From: Beijerinckiaceae bacterium
Lineage (GTDB): Bacteria > Pseudomonadota > Alphaproteobacteria > Rhizobiales > Beijerinckiaceae
Assembly (NCBI GenBank): GCA_947454485.1
Contig: CANGJJ010000009.1
Coordinates: 1-64,000, forward strand
Direction: 5' to 3'
Length of the DNA stretch: 64,000 nt
Below are positions 8,463 to 17,923 of the stretch, piece after piece. A program made the position numbers and the translations under genes. Numbering within the stretch: the first letter of the stretch is position 1; every line of letters starts with the position of its first letter. The notes under the pieces are model-generated. The model saw only the letters and a list, made by a program, of their open reading frames with translations, did not search any database and had not been told where the DNA came from.

Positions 8463-8479
8463 TTGGCACGGCAGGTGCT
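8463..8479 (+). promoter_or_regulatory. Sigma-54 (RpoN) promoter for glnB-glnA
   Basis: TTGGCACGGCAGGTGCT matches the -24/-12 consensus YTGGCACGRNNNTTGCW in all but one fixed position, with GG and GC exactly ten bases apart. The predicted start is near 8490, about 65 bases before glnB. This fits the well-known nitrogen (NtrC) control of glnBA. GGTGCTAAGCACC, a perfect inverted repeat, overlaps the -12 box. Confidence 0.8.
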
Positions 8480-8552
8480 AAGCACCCGCCGTTTCCTGAC
8501 TGAGCGTTCCCACTCCCGGGGACGACTCGGCCGGATCTTTCGAAAGGGCTGA

Positions 8553-8894
<342 letters not shown>

Positions 8895-8967
8895 CGCCCC
8901 CGCCAGACCTGTCAGCTTTAATTCAACGCATACGACCCGCATAACGACCAAAGAGAGAGGCTCTCAC

Positions 8968-10377
8968 ATGAAGACCGCCAAGGACGTCCTGAAGGCGATC
9001 AAGGACAACGACGTCAAATACGTCGATCTGCGTTTCACTGACCCGCGCGGTAAGTGGCAGCACGTCACCTTCGACGTCTCGCTCGTAGACGAAGAAATGT
9101 TCTCGGAAGGCACCATGTTCGACGGTTCGTCGATTGCCGGCTGGAAGGCGATCAACGAGTCCGACATGACCCTCATGCCTGACCCGACCTCGGCTTGCAT
9201 GGATCCTTTCTTCGCAGCCTCGACCATGGTCATCAACTGCGACATTCTTGAGCCCTCGACCGGCGAGCCCTACAGCCGCGACCCGCGTTCGATTGCCAAG
9301 AAGGCAGAGGCCTATTTGAAGTCGACCGGCATCGGCGACACCGCCTTCTTCGGCCCCGAAGCTGAGTTCTTCGTGTTCGACGACGTGCGCTTCAAGGCCG
9401 ATCCCTACAACACGGGTTTCGTGCTCGATAATATCGAACTGCCCACCAACATGGACACGCAGTACGAAGGCGGCAACCTCGGTCACCGCGTTCGCACCAA
9501 GGGCGGCTACTTCCCGGTTCCCCCGATCGACTCGGCGCAGGATATGCGCGGCGAAATGCTCGCTGCCATGCAGTCCATGGGCGCTGTGGTTGAGAAGCAT
9601 CACCACGAAGTCGCATCCGCTCAGCATGAGCTGGGTCTGAAGTTCGGCACTCTGACAAAGATGGCCGACCACATGCAGATCTACAAATATGCGATCCATC
9701 AGGTTGCGCAGAGCTACGGCAAGACCGCGACCTTCATGCCCAAGCCCATCTTCGGCGACAATGGTTCGGGCATGCATGTCCACCAGTCGATCTGGAAGGA
9801 CGGCAAGCCGGTCATGGCTGGCAACAAATATGCTGACCTGTCGCAGGAGTGCCTGTGGTATATCGGCGGCATCATCAAGCATGCCAAGGCTCTGAACGCC
9901 TTCACCAATCCGTCGACGAACTCCTACAAGCGTCTCGTCCCCGGCTATGAAGCCCCCGTTCTGCTCGCCTATTCGGCGCGTAACCGTTCGGCCTCCTGCC
10001 GTATTCCGTGGACGTCTAACCCCAAGGCCAAGCGCGTTGAGGTTCGCTTCCCCGATCCGACCGCCAACCCCTATCTGGCTTTCGCAGCCATGCTGATGGC
10101 TGGCCTCGACGGCATCCAGAACAAGATCGATCCGGGCGCTGCCATGGACAAGGATCTCTACGACCTTCCCCCGAAGGAGCTGAAGAAGATCCCGACCGTT
10201 TGCGGCTCGCTGCGCGAAGCTCTCGCCAGCCTCGACAAGGATCGTACCTTCTTGAAGTCCGGCGGCGTCTTCAACGACGACTTCATCGAGAGCTATATCG
10301 AGCTCAAGATGCAGGACGTGATGCGTTTCGAAATGACGCCTCACCCCGTCGAATTCGACATGTACTATTCCTACTGA
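8968..10377 (+). CDS. glnA: Glutamine synthetase type I
   Basis: 469 residues from the ATG at 8968, preceded by AAGAGAGAGG. The track start at 8776 lies inside glnB in another frame. The enzyme makes glutamine from glutamate, ammonia and ATP as a dodecamer. Landmarks are FDGSSIAGW (around 50), [13 protein letters not shown] with metal ligands (around 130), [10 protein letters not shown] (around 265) and the adenylylation loop with Tyr in [10 protein letters not shown] (around 397), marking the adenylylated GSI-beta class. It is cotranscribed with glnB and ends at a strong terminator. Confidence 0.97.
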   Translation: MKTAKDVLKAIKDNDVKYVDLRFTDPRGKWQHVTFDVSLVDEEMFSEGTMFDGSSIAGWKAINESDMTLMPDPTSACMDPFFAASTMVINCDILEPSTGEPYSRDPRSIAKKAEAYLKSTGIGDTAFFGPEAEFFVFDDVRFKADPYNTGFVLDNIELPTNMDTQYEGGNLGHRVRTKGGYFPVPPIDSAQDMRGEMLAAMQSMGAVVEKHHHEVASAQHELGLKFGTLTKMADHMQIYKYAIHQVAQSYGKTATFMPKPIFGDNGSGMHVHQSIWKDGKPVMAGNKYADLSQECLWYIGGIIKHAKALNAFTNPSTNSYKRLVPGYEAPVLLAYSARNRSASCRIPWTSNPKAKRVEVRFPDPTANPYLAFAAMLMAGLDGIQNKIDPGAAMDKDLYDLPPKELKKIPTVCGSLREALASLDKDRTFLKSGGVFNDDFIESYIELKMQDVMRFEMTPHPVEFDMYYSY

Positions 10378-10401
10378 TCTCAAAGAGATCGGCAGACACA
10401 G

Positions 10402-10434
10402 TCCGGGCGCCTCGTGCGCCCGGATTTGTTTTTG
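10402..10434 (+). terminator. Intrinsic terminator after glnA
   Basis: TCCGGGCGC, loop CTCGT, GCGCCCGGA, then TTTGTTTTTG. A perfect nine-pair stem with a T-rich tail 25 bases past the glnA stop. Confidence 0.9.
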
Positions 10435-10533
10435 GGGGTATGATCCACAACTGCGTTTTCGTTCCGTTCCCATTTTTGGCCAGATCGTGCCATAGAGAAT
10501 GGACCTACCGAATCGAACCACCCCGCAGGACCA

Positions 10534-12579
10534 ATGGCCAGCAACTCTGATCTATTTGGCGGCTCAGCCCCGAAAAAGACGGCTCCGGCAAAGGCCGAGA
10601 AGGCTCCACCCAAGGCGCTCGGCACGCCCGGTGAGGCTGGCTATACCGCTGCATCCATTGAGGTTCTGGAAGGGCTGGAGCCCGTGCGCCGCCGCCCCGG
10701 CATGTATATCGGTGGCACGGACGAAACTGCCCTCCACCATCTGTTTGCTGAAGTGCTCGACAACTCCATGGACGAGGCCGTTGCAGGTCATGCCAGCTGG
10801 ATTGATGTGCATGTTGAAGAAGGCGGCTGGTTGACGGTCAGCGACAATGGTCGCGGCATTCCGATTGATCCGCATCCCAAATTTCCGAAAAAGTCCGCGC
10901 TCGAAGTCATCATGACGACGCTACATGCGGGCGGTAAATTCGACTCTGGCGCTTATCAGACGTCGGGTGGTTTGCACGGTGTTGGCGTGTCGGTCGTCAA
11001 TGCACTGGCAGAGCGCCTCGAAGTGGAAGTCGCGCGCGGCCAGATTTTATATCGCCAGTGTTTTGAACGCGGCAATCCAGTCACGAAACTCGAGACAATT
11101 GGCAAGGTCAATAATCGTCGCGGCACACGTGTGCGGTTCCGTCCCGATGCTGAGATCTTTGGCAAGGGCGCGCAGTTCAAACCCGCGCGCTTGTTCCGTA
11201 TGGCGCGCTCGAAAGCCTATCTGTTTGGCGGCGTTGAAATTCGCTGGCATTGCGATGAAGCTGCCATCACCGCTGGAAGCGACGTGCCGCAGGAGGCTGT
11301 ATTCCGCTTCCCCGGTGGTTTGAAAGATTATCTGTCGCAAGACATCGACGGCAAACTCACCGTTGTCGACCAACCCTTCACGGGCAAGGTCGAAAAACCC
11401 GGTGGTCATGGCTCGGTTGAATGGGCGGTGAATTGGCTCGGCGAAGACGATGGCTTCGTTCATTCTTACTGCAACACGATCCCCACGCCCGACGGTGGCA
11501 CGCATGAAGCAGGCCTGCGCACAGCTTTGCTGCGGGCGCTGAAAGATCATGCTGAGCGCATTGGTCAATCCAAGCGAGCCTCCAACATCACAACCGATGA
11601 TGTGATGGCCGGTTGCGCTGCGCTCATCTCCATCTTCATTCGCGAGCCCGAATTCCAAGGCCAGAACAAAGGCCGTTTGATGAGTTCAGAGGCCTCACGC
11701 ATTGTCGATCAGACCGTGCGCGATGCCTTCGATCATTGGCTGGCTGCCTCGCCTTCGCAAGCGCTGAAGCTTCTGGAATGGACGATCGAGAAAGCCGATG
11801 AGCGCCTGCGCCGCAGGGCCGAAAAGGATGTCGCGCGCAAATCCGCGACACGCAAATTGCGTCTGCCCGGCAAGCTTGCAGATTGCTCCAGCTCTTCGTC
11901 TGAGGGTTCTGAACTCTTCATCGTGGAAGGTGACTCCGCCGGTGGCTCTGCCAAGCAAGCGCGTGATCGTGCCAAACAGGCTGTGCTACCGCTGCGTGGT
12001 AAAATCTTGAACGTGGCCTCGGCGACCAAAGACAAGCTGAACCAGAACCAGCAGCTGGGCGATCTTGTGCAGGCACTTGGTTGCGGCACGGGCTCGCATT
12101 ATCGCGATGCAGATCTGCGCTATGACAAGATCGTCGTCATGACAGACGCGGATGTCGACGGCGCGCATATCGCCTCTCTTCTCATCACTTTCTTCTATCG
12201 CCAGATGCCGAAGCTGGTGGAGGGTGGCCATCTCTATCTCGCCGTGCCGCCGCTCTATAAGCTGACGCAAGGCTCCAAGACGGCCTATGCACGTAATGAC
12301 GCGCATCGGGCTGAATTGATGCGCAGCTTCTTCACGGGCAAAGGCAAAGTCGAAGTCAGCCGCTTCAAAGGCCTTGGCGAAATGCTGCCTGCGCAGTTGA
12401 AGGAAACGACGATGGATCCGCGCAAGCGCACCTTGCTGCGCGTTGTCATCAAAGACGAAGATCGTGAAGGCACCGCTGACTCGGTTGAACGTCTGATGGG
12501 CAACAAGCCCGAAGCGCGTTTCACCTTCATCCAGGAGCGCGCCTCATTCGCTGCCGAGCAGGAATTGGTGGACATCTGA
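10534..12579 (+). CDS. parE: DNA topoisomerase IV subunit B
   Basis: 681 residues. The ATPase subunit of topoisomerase IV, which decatenates daughter chromosomes with ParC. A lysine/alanine-rich leader of about 40 residues precedes the GHKL ATPase domain: RRRPGMYIGG, EVLDNSMDEA, SDNGRGIPID and the ATP-lid GLHGVGVSVVNAL. The TOPRIM domain has FIVEGDSAGGSAKQ (around 464) and MTDADVDGAHI (around 539). The C-terminal KGLGEM...TMDP signature is present. Length and the short C-terminus (no GyrB insert) favour ParE over GyrB. It is a single gene with the glnA terminator upstream. Confidence 0.95.
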   Translation: MASNSDLFGGSAPKKTAPAKAEKAPPKALGTPGEAGYTAASIEVLEGLEPVRRRPGMYIGGTDETALHHLFAEVLDNSMDEAVAGHASWIDVHVEEGGWLTVSDNGRGIPIDPHPKFPKKSALEVIMTTLHAGGKFDSGAYQTSGGLHGVGVSVVNALAERLEVEVARGQILYRQCFERGNPVTKLETIGKVNNRRGTRVRFRPDAEIFGKGAQFKPARLFRMARSKAYLFGGVEIRWHCDEAAITAGSDVPQEAVFRFPGGLKDYLSQDIDGKLTVVDQPFTGKVEKPGGHGSVEWAVNWLGEDDGFVHSYCNTIPTPDGGTHEAGLRTALLRALKDHAERIGQSKRASNITTDDVMAGCAALISIFIREPEFQGQNKGRLMSSEASRIVDQTVRDAFDHWLAASPSQALKLLEWTIEKADERLRRRAEKDVARKSATRKLRLPGKLADCSSSSSEGSELFIVEGDSAGGSAKQARDRAKQAVLPLRGKILNVASATKDKLNQNQQLGDLVQALGCGTGSHYRDADLRYDKIVVMTDADVDGAHIASLLITFFYRQMPKLVEGGHLYLAVPPLYKLTQGSKTAYARNDAHRAELMRSFFTGKGKVEVSRFKGLGEMLPAQLKETTMDPRKRTLLRVVIKDEDREGTADSVERLMGNKPEARFTFIQERASFAAEQELVDI

Positions 12580-12584
12580 CAGCT

Positions 12585-12627
12585 GCGTTAACGCGGTTTT
12601 CATTCGCGTAGCTTACGTTACGCGAAT
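12585..12627. repeat. Palindrome plus perfect nine-base inverted repeat after parE
   Basis: GCGTTAACGC (12585-12594) is a ten-base palindrome. It is followed by ATTCGCGTA, eight bases, TACGCGAAT (12602-12627). No T-run follows, so it could be a parE mRNA-end structure or an operator for the small gene starting at 12650. Confidence 0.5.
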
Positions 12628-12649
12628 TGCCAGCCCGTGAGTTTCCGCT

Positions 12650-12955
12650 ATGTCATTGCTTCTTCGAAGCGCGTCCTTTCGCGCGACCATTCTGCAAGCT
12701 TTTCTGATCGTCAGCCTCGCCTATTGGGGCGCTCAAAAGCTGGCTGTCGGGCTTAATGCTGAGCCCTCGCCTGCCGCGCGCGCGGATATATCCCCCAAGC
12801 TGGTGCAGGTGAGCCTGGATTGGCAGCCAAGCTGTCAGGCACCGATCAATCTCATCAATCCACCCTCCCATGCCGAATGTCAGCGCCCCGTAGCGCCCGC
12901 AAAACCGCGCCTCAGTGACCTAGAAGCATCTATTCCGTTGACTTTCCGGAAATAG
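12650..12955 (+). CDS. Small single-pass membrane or secreted hypothetical protein
   Basis: 101 residues. An N-terminal arginine pair and a hydrophobic stretch (ATILQAFLIVSLAYWGAQ) suggest an uncleaved signal anchor. The rest is proline-rich, with two cysteines in SCQAPINLINPPSHAEC. I do not recognise a family. The case for a real gene is position (it fills the gap between parE and the helicase on the same strand), the good hydrophobic start, and the absence of a longer competing frame. The ribosome binding site is weak. Confidence 0.4.
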   Translation: MSLLLRSASFRATILQAFLIVSLAYWGAQKLAVGLNAEPSPAARADISPKLVQVSLDWQPSCQAPINLINPPSHAECQRPVAPAKPRLSDLEASIPLTFRK

Positions 12956-13100
12956 CCCCTATTGCTGAACGGGCCGAGCGAGTGGCCCCCGCGTGCCCGT
13001 CGGCAATTCCGTTGCAAACCGTGCAGCGAGGTTCTTCAAAAGACGCGGAGAGTGTGACGGTCGATGCGTCGTCGCGCCACCTCCCCCAGGCAACTCACGT

Positions 13101-14684
13101 ATGAGCTTTAAAGACACAGGACTGAGCGAGAAGGTGCTCGCAGCCGTCGAATCCGCCGGCTATACCACCCCCACCCCCATTCAGGCTCAGGCTATTCCGC
13201 ACGCCCTTCAGGGCCGCGATGTTTTGGGCATCGCCCAAACTGGCACCGGCAAGACCGCCGCCTTTACGCTCCCGATGCTCTCGCGTCTGGAACAGGGCCG
13301 CGCCCGCGCGCGTATGCCCCGCACACTCATCCTTGAGCCTACGCGCGAACTTGCTGCGCAGGTCGAAGAGAGCTTCAACAAATATGGCATCAATCATCGT
13401 TTGAATGTTGCGCTGTTGATCGGCGGCGTCTCCTTCGGCGATCAAGAAGCTAAAATCATGCGCGGCGCTGATATTCTCATCGCAACGCCCGGTCGCCTGC
13501 TCGACTTCTTCGAGCGCGGCAAGCTGCTGCTGACCGGCATCGAAATTATGGTCATCGACGAAGCCGACCGCATGCTCGACATGGGCTTCATCCCTGACAT
13601 TGAAAAGATCTGCAAACTGGTGCCCTTTACGCGCCAAACCTTGTTCTTCTCGGCCACCATGCCGCCGGAGATCACGCGTCTGACAGAGCAGTTCTTGCAT
13701 AATCCTGTGCGCGTGGAAGTTGCGCGCGCATCATCAACAGCACTCACCATCACGCAGGGTCTTGTGGCTTCTGCGGGCGGTGCTGCAAAACGCGAGACCT
13801 TGCGCAAACTGCTGCGCAGCGCCGAGAGCCTCAAGAATGCGATCATCTTCTGCAATCGCAAACGCGATGTGGCGATCCTTCACAAGTCTCTCACCACTCA
13901 TGGTTTCAGCGCTGGCGCTTTGCATGGCGATATGGACCAGATGGCCCGTATGGCCTCGCTCGACGCTTTCAAAACCGGCGATGTAAATTTGCTGGTCTGT
14001 TCGGATGTGGCCGCGCGCGGTCTTGATATTCCCGATGTCAGCCATGTCTATAATTTCGACGTGCCGATCCATGCCGAAGACTATGTCCATCGCATCGGCC
14101 GCACAGGCCGCGCAGGTCGCAGCGGCACAGCGCTGACCATCGTCACGCGTCCTGACGCCAAATATATCGAGTCCGTCGAGAAGCTGATCAATCGCAAGAT
14201 TGATTGGCTCGGTGGCACGCTCGATGATGTCGTTGAAACCGACGAGGGTGATGAGCGCCGCTCGCGCCGTCATCGTGGTGAGCGCAGCGAAACTGGCGGC
14301 GAAAGCCGCCGTGAAGGTCGCTCTGGCTCTGGCCGTTCACGCTCAGGCGACCGTCGCCCCGATCGAGGCCCGCGCCCCGAGGCTGAGCCCCGCGCTGCCA
14401 TTACGCCCTTGGCCGAAGTTGCAGCAGCCCCTGCGGCGGCCCCTGCCCCTGTGCGCGAAAAGCGCGAGGAGCAACCCCGCCGCGAGCGCAGCCCCCGCCC
14501 CCAGCGCGAGGAGCGCTCGGCAGCCCCCGCCCATCACGAGCGTCGCCACGATCGCCGCCGCCATGATGACGATGATGGCCCTGCCGTGATCGGCCTTGGC
14601 GATCATGTCCCCTCCTTCCTGCTGCGTCCGGTTCGCCTGAAGCCGCGCAAGGAGAGCGTGACCGAGACCACCAGCGAGGATTGA
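13101..14684 (+). CDS. rhlE: DEAD-box ATP-dependent RNA helicase (RhlE-like)
   Basis: 527 residues from the ATG at 13101. The track ORF from 12993 adds 36 residues with no helicase similarity. Helicase motifs in order: Q-motif TPTPIQAQAIP, I AQTGTGKT (around 45), Ia PTRELA, II VIDEADRMLDMGF (around 152), III SAT, V ARGLDIPDV, VI HRIGRTGRAGR. The core ends near residue 370. The remaining 150 residues are an Arg/Glu/Pro/Ala-rich disordered tail (RRERSPRPQRE), typical of RhlE proteins and probably RNA-binding. Such enzymes unwind structured RNA in ribosome assembly, cold adaptation or decay. GAGGGG-CCAT-CCCCTC overlaps the stop and may form a 3' hairpin. Confidence 0.93.
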   Translation: MSFKDTGLSEKVLAAVESAGYTTPTPIQAQAIPHALQGRDVLGIAQTGTGKTAAFTLPMLSRLEQGRARARMPRTLILEPTRELAAQVEESFNKYGINHRLNVALLIGGVSFGDQEAKIMRGADILIATPGRLLDFFERGKLLLTGIEIMVIDEADRMLDMGFIPDIEKICKLVPFTRQTLFFSATMPPEITRLTEQFLHNPVRVEVARASSTALTITQGLVASAGGAAKRETLRKLLRSAESLKNAIIFCNRKRDVAILHKSLTTHGFSAGALHGDMDQMARMASLDAFKTGDVNLLVCSDVAARGLDIPDVSHVYNFDVPIHAEDYVHRIGRTGRAGRSGTALTIVTRPDAKYIESVEKLINRKIDWLGGTLDDVVETDEGDERRSRRHRGERSETGGESRREGRSGSGRSRSGDRRPDRGPRPEAEPRAAITPLAEVAAAPAAAPAPVREKREEQPRRERSPRPQREERSAAPAHHERRHDRRRHDDDDGPAVIGLGDHVPSFLLRPVRLKPRKESVTETTSED

Positions 14685-14813
14685 GGGGCCATCCCCTCAC
14701 CTCTGCGTGATTGATCTTGCAGCTTGTTGATCTTCTGCTCGATTGAGCTTGGCCGAGTGCCATCCCTGCCTATATGAGGGAGACACTGGGCATGCCCGAT
14801 CGAGGAGGACTTT

Positions 14814-15842
14814 ATGGCTACCAAGACCCTTGCTGCGCTGATCGCAGCTGCTTCCCTCATCGCGAGCGTGGCGAGCGCCCAAGACAAGGTGCATGTGGGC
14901 GCTGTCGGAAATAGCGGCGATGTCGGCTTTCTGATCGCGCAGGACAAAGGCTATTTCAAAGCCGAAAATCTCGACGTCCAATTCACCGTCTTCGACAGTG
15001 CCGCGCGCATGATCGCGCCCATGGGCACGGGTGATCTTGATGTGGGCAGCGGTGCTGCCTCTGTTGGTCTTTACAACGCCGCCGAGCGCAAGATTGATAT
15101 TCGCGTGGTCGCGGATCGTGGCCGCACAGCACCAGGCTATCAGTATCAAACGCTTTTGCTGCGCAAGGATCTGGTCGAGAGCGGGCGCGTGAAGGATTAC
15201 AAAGATCTCAAAGGTCTTAAATTCGCGGCCGCTGCCCCCGGCGTGACCTCGCTCTCCGTGCTCAATGAAGCCTTGAAAAAAGGCGGCACGTCATTTGCCG
15301 ATGTCGAGAAAGTTTTCATTGGCTTTCCGCAGCAAGTTGCAGCGCTGCGCAACAAGGCCATTGACGGCTCCATTATGATCGAGCCCTTTGCAACAGCACT
15401 TGTGAATTCAAACGACGCCGTGCGCTGGAAGTCGACGGAGGACTTCTACCCTAACGACCAGATTTCGATGGTGTTCTTCGGCGATAAATTCGCGCGCGAG
15501 CGCACTGATGCCGCCAAGCGTTTCATGAAAGCCTATCTGCGCGGTGTGCGTGACTATAACGATGCACTCGAAAATGGCATGTGGACACAAACGCCCGCTG
15601 CGGACGAGATCCTCGCCATTTTGTCGAAGAATCTAAACATGCCCGTCGCGCAAATTCGCGGCATCTATCCCCATGCCGTCTCGCCCGATGCCAAGGTCAA
15701 TCTCGACAGCATGCGCAAGGATTTGCAGTTCTTCAAAGACCTCGGCGATGTCCCGGCAGCTGCCAGTGTCGACAAGATCGTCGACATGAGCTTCGTCGAA
15801 GCCGCGCTCAAGGATCTGGGTCCCTATAAGCCAAAAAAGTGA
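14814..15842 (+). CDS. Orphan ABC-type solute-binding protein (NMT1/SsuA-like)
   Basis: 342 residues with GAGGAGGA before the ATG and a signal peptide ending ASVASA-QD (about 22 residues). The mature part is a periplasmic type 2 binding protein of the nitrate/sulfonate/taurine (NMT1/SsuA) group: NSGDVGFLIAQDKGYFKAENLDVQ, MGTGDLDVGSGAASVGLYNA and FMKAYLRGVRDYNDAL. No permease or ATPase gene is near, so the transporter partner must be elsewhere. It is a clear paralogue of the protein at 31353-32402, sharing GLYNA.ER.I.I..VAD and RGV.DYND. The ligand cannot be inferred. Confidence 0.85.
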   Translation: MATKTLAALIAAASLIASVASAQDKVHVGAVGNSGDVGFLIAQDKGYFKAENLDVQFTVFDSAARMIAPMGTGDLDVGSGAASVGLYNAAERKIDIRVVADRGRTAPGYQYQTLLLRKDLVESGRVKDYKDLKGLKFAAAAPGVTSLSVLNEALKKGGTSFADVEKVFIGFPQQVAALRNKAIDGSIMIEPFATALVNSNDAVRWKSTEDFYPNDQISMVFFGDKFARERTDAAKRFMKAYLRGVRDYNDALENGMWTQTPAADEILAILSKNLNMPVAQIRGIYPHAVSPDAKVNLDSMRKDLQFFKDLGDVPAAASVDKIVDMSFVEAALKDLGPYKPKK

Positions 15843-15951
15843 AGCCTTCAGGCACTATTCGACAAAAGTCTGATAAGGACTAGACAATTGCGTTCTTAGG
15901 AAGCAAAGATACCGTTCCGCCATAGCTAACAGTGGCGGAGCGGGGGGATGA

Positions 15952-16971
15952 ATGCGCGCAAAGTTGCGCTGTGTTGTGGCGGCTACTCTGATCTGTCTGG
16001 CGGGTCCGGCTTGGGCTGAGGACATGCCTGATCCCATGCCATCGCGCGGCGTTCTCATGGTCATTGGAGCGGCGACAGCGAGCCCTGACGACACCCATGC
16101 CCGCCTCGTTGCCCGCCATCTGCCCAAACATCTGCCCGGCAAGCCTGCAGTCTATCTGCGCAATATGCCGGGCGCTGGCGGCATGATCGCGGCCAATTTC
16201 CTCTATGCCAATGCTCCCAAAAAAGGGCTGACCTTTGGCCTGCTCAACAGCTCCGTCCTGATTGAGGGCCTGCTGGGCCATCCCGACGCGCATTTCCTCG
16301 CCCATCGGTTCAACTGGCTCGGCTCACCCAATTACGAGACGGGTGCCTTGGTCGTTCGCGGCGATACACAGGCGGGCTCATGGCGCGAGGCTTTGGGCCG
16401 CGAGATCACCACAGGCGCGCCGGGCCTCAACTCCTCCACGACATTCACCAGTGCAGTGCTCAACGAAGCACTGGGGCTCAATCTACGCACCCATCGTGGG
16501 TATTCAGGCCCTTCAGATGCTTTGCTGGCGATGGAGCGCGAAGAGATTGATGCCTTTCCGATCCTGCTCTCCGCCCTCACCCGTGCGCGACCTGAATGGC
16601 TGGCGCAGGGCAAAGTCCGCGCACTGGTGCAATTGGGCCCAAGGCCCGATCCTTCATTGAAAGATGTTGGCTTTGCGCCCGATCTTGTCAGCGATCCCCA
16701 GAAGAAGCGCTTGCTGCGTGCAGCGGCGGCGCCTTTGGCGCTTGGCCATCCCTTTGCAGCGCCACCCAGCATGACCAGCGAGCAGACCGCCACATTGCGA
16801 CAGGGGCTCGCGCGCACTTTTGCTGATCCCGCCTATCTTGCTGAGGCCGCGCAATTGGGATTGCTGCTCAACCAGCCGCGCACCGCAACACAGTTGCAGA
16901 CAACTCTCGACGAATTTTCCAATCTGCCCGCAGAGTTGAAAGATCAGTTGCGCAGGCTCACAAAACCCTGA
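15952..16971 (+). CDS. Bug/TctC-like tripartite tricarboxylate receptor (orphan)
   Basis: 339 residues with a signal peptide ending AGPAWA-ED (about 23 residues). The motif PGKPAVYLRNMPGAGGMIAANFLYANAPKKG is the ligand-loop region of Bug-type extracytoplasmic receptors, which capture small carboxylates for TctAB transporters. No tctA or tctB is nearby. It belongs to the same branch as the proteins at 22479 and 57050 (NMPGAG, NY.YN.APK.G) rather than to the classical Bug protein at 23510. Such orphan receptors are abundant in some proteobacteria and may serve sensing as well as uptake. Ligand unknown. Confidence 0.82.
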   Translation: MRAKLRCVVAATLICLAGPAWAEDMPDPMPSRGVLMVIGAATASPDDTHARLVARHLPKHLPGKPAVYLRNMPGAGGMIAANFLYANAPKKGLTFGLLNSSVLIEGLLGHPDAHFLAHRFNWLGSPNYETGALVVRGDTQAGSWREALGREITTGAPGLNSSTTFTSAVLNEALGLNLRTHRGYSGPSDALLAMEREEIDAFPILLSALTRARPEWLAQGKVRALVQLGPRPDPSLKDVGFAPDLVSDPQKKRLLRAAAAPLALGHPFAAPPSMTSEQTATLRQGLARTFADPAYLAEAAQLGLLLNQPRTATQLQTTLDEFSNLPAELKDQLRRLTKP

Positions 16972-17047
16972 GAGCCGCACTTTCCCTTGCCCGAAGGCCA
17001 TCGCTTCGCTTACACATGCACTTCACCACCAATGAAGGGGATGGGGC

Positions 17048-17905
17048 ATGAAGCTCGTTCGTTTTGGCAAGCCGGGAAAAGAAAAGCCGGGTCTCATTGA
17101 TGCAGACGGCAAGATCCGCGATCTCAGCGGCGTCATTCCCGATCTGGCTGGCGAATATCTCTCGCCGAAATATATGAATGCGATTGGCAAGAAGCGCCTT
17201 TCGAGCCTGCCCGTTGTGCGCGGCAATCCGCGTTTGGGCTCCTGCGTCGCGCAGCCTGGCAACTTCATCGCCATCGGCCTCAACTATGCCGACCATGCTG
17301 CTGAAGCCGGCATGAAGATCCCCGCCGAGCCGATCATCTTCAACAAGGCGCCCAACTGCATCGTTGGCCCCAATGACGACATCATGCTCCCCAAGGGCTC
17401 AACCAAGACCGATTGGGAAGTGGAACTCGCCATCGTCATCGGCACCAAAGCCGTCCATGTCAGCGAGCGCGATGCACTGAACTATGTCGCCGGCTTCTGC
17501 GTCTGCAATGACGTGTCAGAGCGCGAATATCAGGTTGAGCGTTCGGGTGGTCAGTGGGGCAAGGGCAAGGGCTGCCCGACCTTTGGTCCGCTCGGTCCCT
17601 GGCTCGTCACGCCCGACGAGATCGACAATCCGCAGAAGCTTGGCCTGTGGCTCGATGTGGATGGTGTGCGCCAGCAGACCGGCAACACCAAGACCATGAT
17701 TTTTGGCGTGAAGACGCTGATCTCTTATGTGTCGAAATTCATGCAGCTCGATCCCGGCGATGTGATCACCACTGGCACACCTCCCGGTGTGGCCATGGGC
17801 CGCAAGCCGCCGAACTACCTGCAGGCAGGCCAGACGCTGTCTTGCGGCATTGACGGGCTCGGCCAGCAGGCGAGCCGCATCGTCACCTGGAAGAAGCAGG
17901 CTTAA
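17048..17905 (+). CDS. Fumarylacetoacetate hydrolase (FAH) family protein
   Basis: 285 residues with GAAGGGGATGGGGC before the ATG. The FAH fold is recognised from FIAIGLNYADHAAEAGM, IIFNKAPNCIVGPNDDI, the metal-ligand segment KTDWEVELAIVIG (Glu-x-Glu) with CNDVSEREYQ, and DVITTGTPPGVAMGRKPP. Members cleave or decarboxylate beta-diketo or 2-oxo acids in catabolic pathways, for example acylpyruvase, oxaloacetate decarboxylase or 2-hydroxyhepta-2,4-diene-1,7-dioate isomerase. The exact reaction cannot be chosen by eye. It follows an orphan carboxylate-receptor gene by 76 bases, which is compatible with, but does not prove, a role in using a transported carboxylate. Confidence 0.88.
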   Translation: MKLVRFGKPGKEKPGLIDADGKIRDLSGVIPDLAGEYLSPKYMNAIGKKRLSSLPVVRGNPRLGSCVAQPGNFIAIGLNYADHAAEAGMKIPAEPIIFNKAPNCIVGPNDDIMLPKGSTKTDWEVELAIVIGTKAVHVSERDALNYVAGFCVCNDVSEREYQVERSGGQWGKGKGCPTFGPLGPWLVTPDEIDNPQKLGLWLDVDGVRQQTGNTKTMIFGVKTLISYVSKFMQLDPGDVITTGTPPGVAMGRKPPNYLQAGQTLSCGIDGLGQQASRIVTWKKQA

Positions 17906-17923
17906 ACAAACCAGTCTTGCGGT

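Noticed and set aside
8923-10521. 532-residue ORF antisense to glnA
   Set aside because: Exact shadow of the conserved glnA frame, with no recognisable domain.
12993-13100. Upstream extension of the RNA helicase
   Set aside because: Arg/Cys-rich translation with no similarity to the Q-motif region of DEAD-box proteins. The ATG at 13101 fits the family start.
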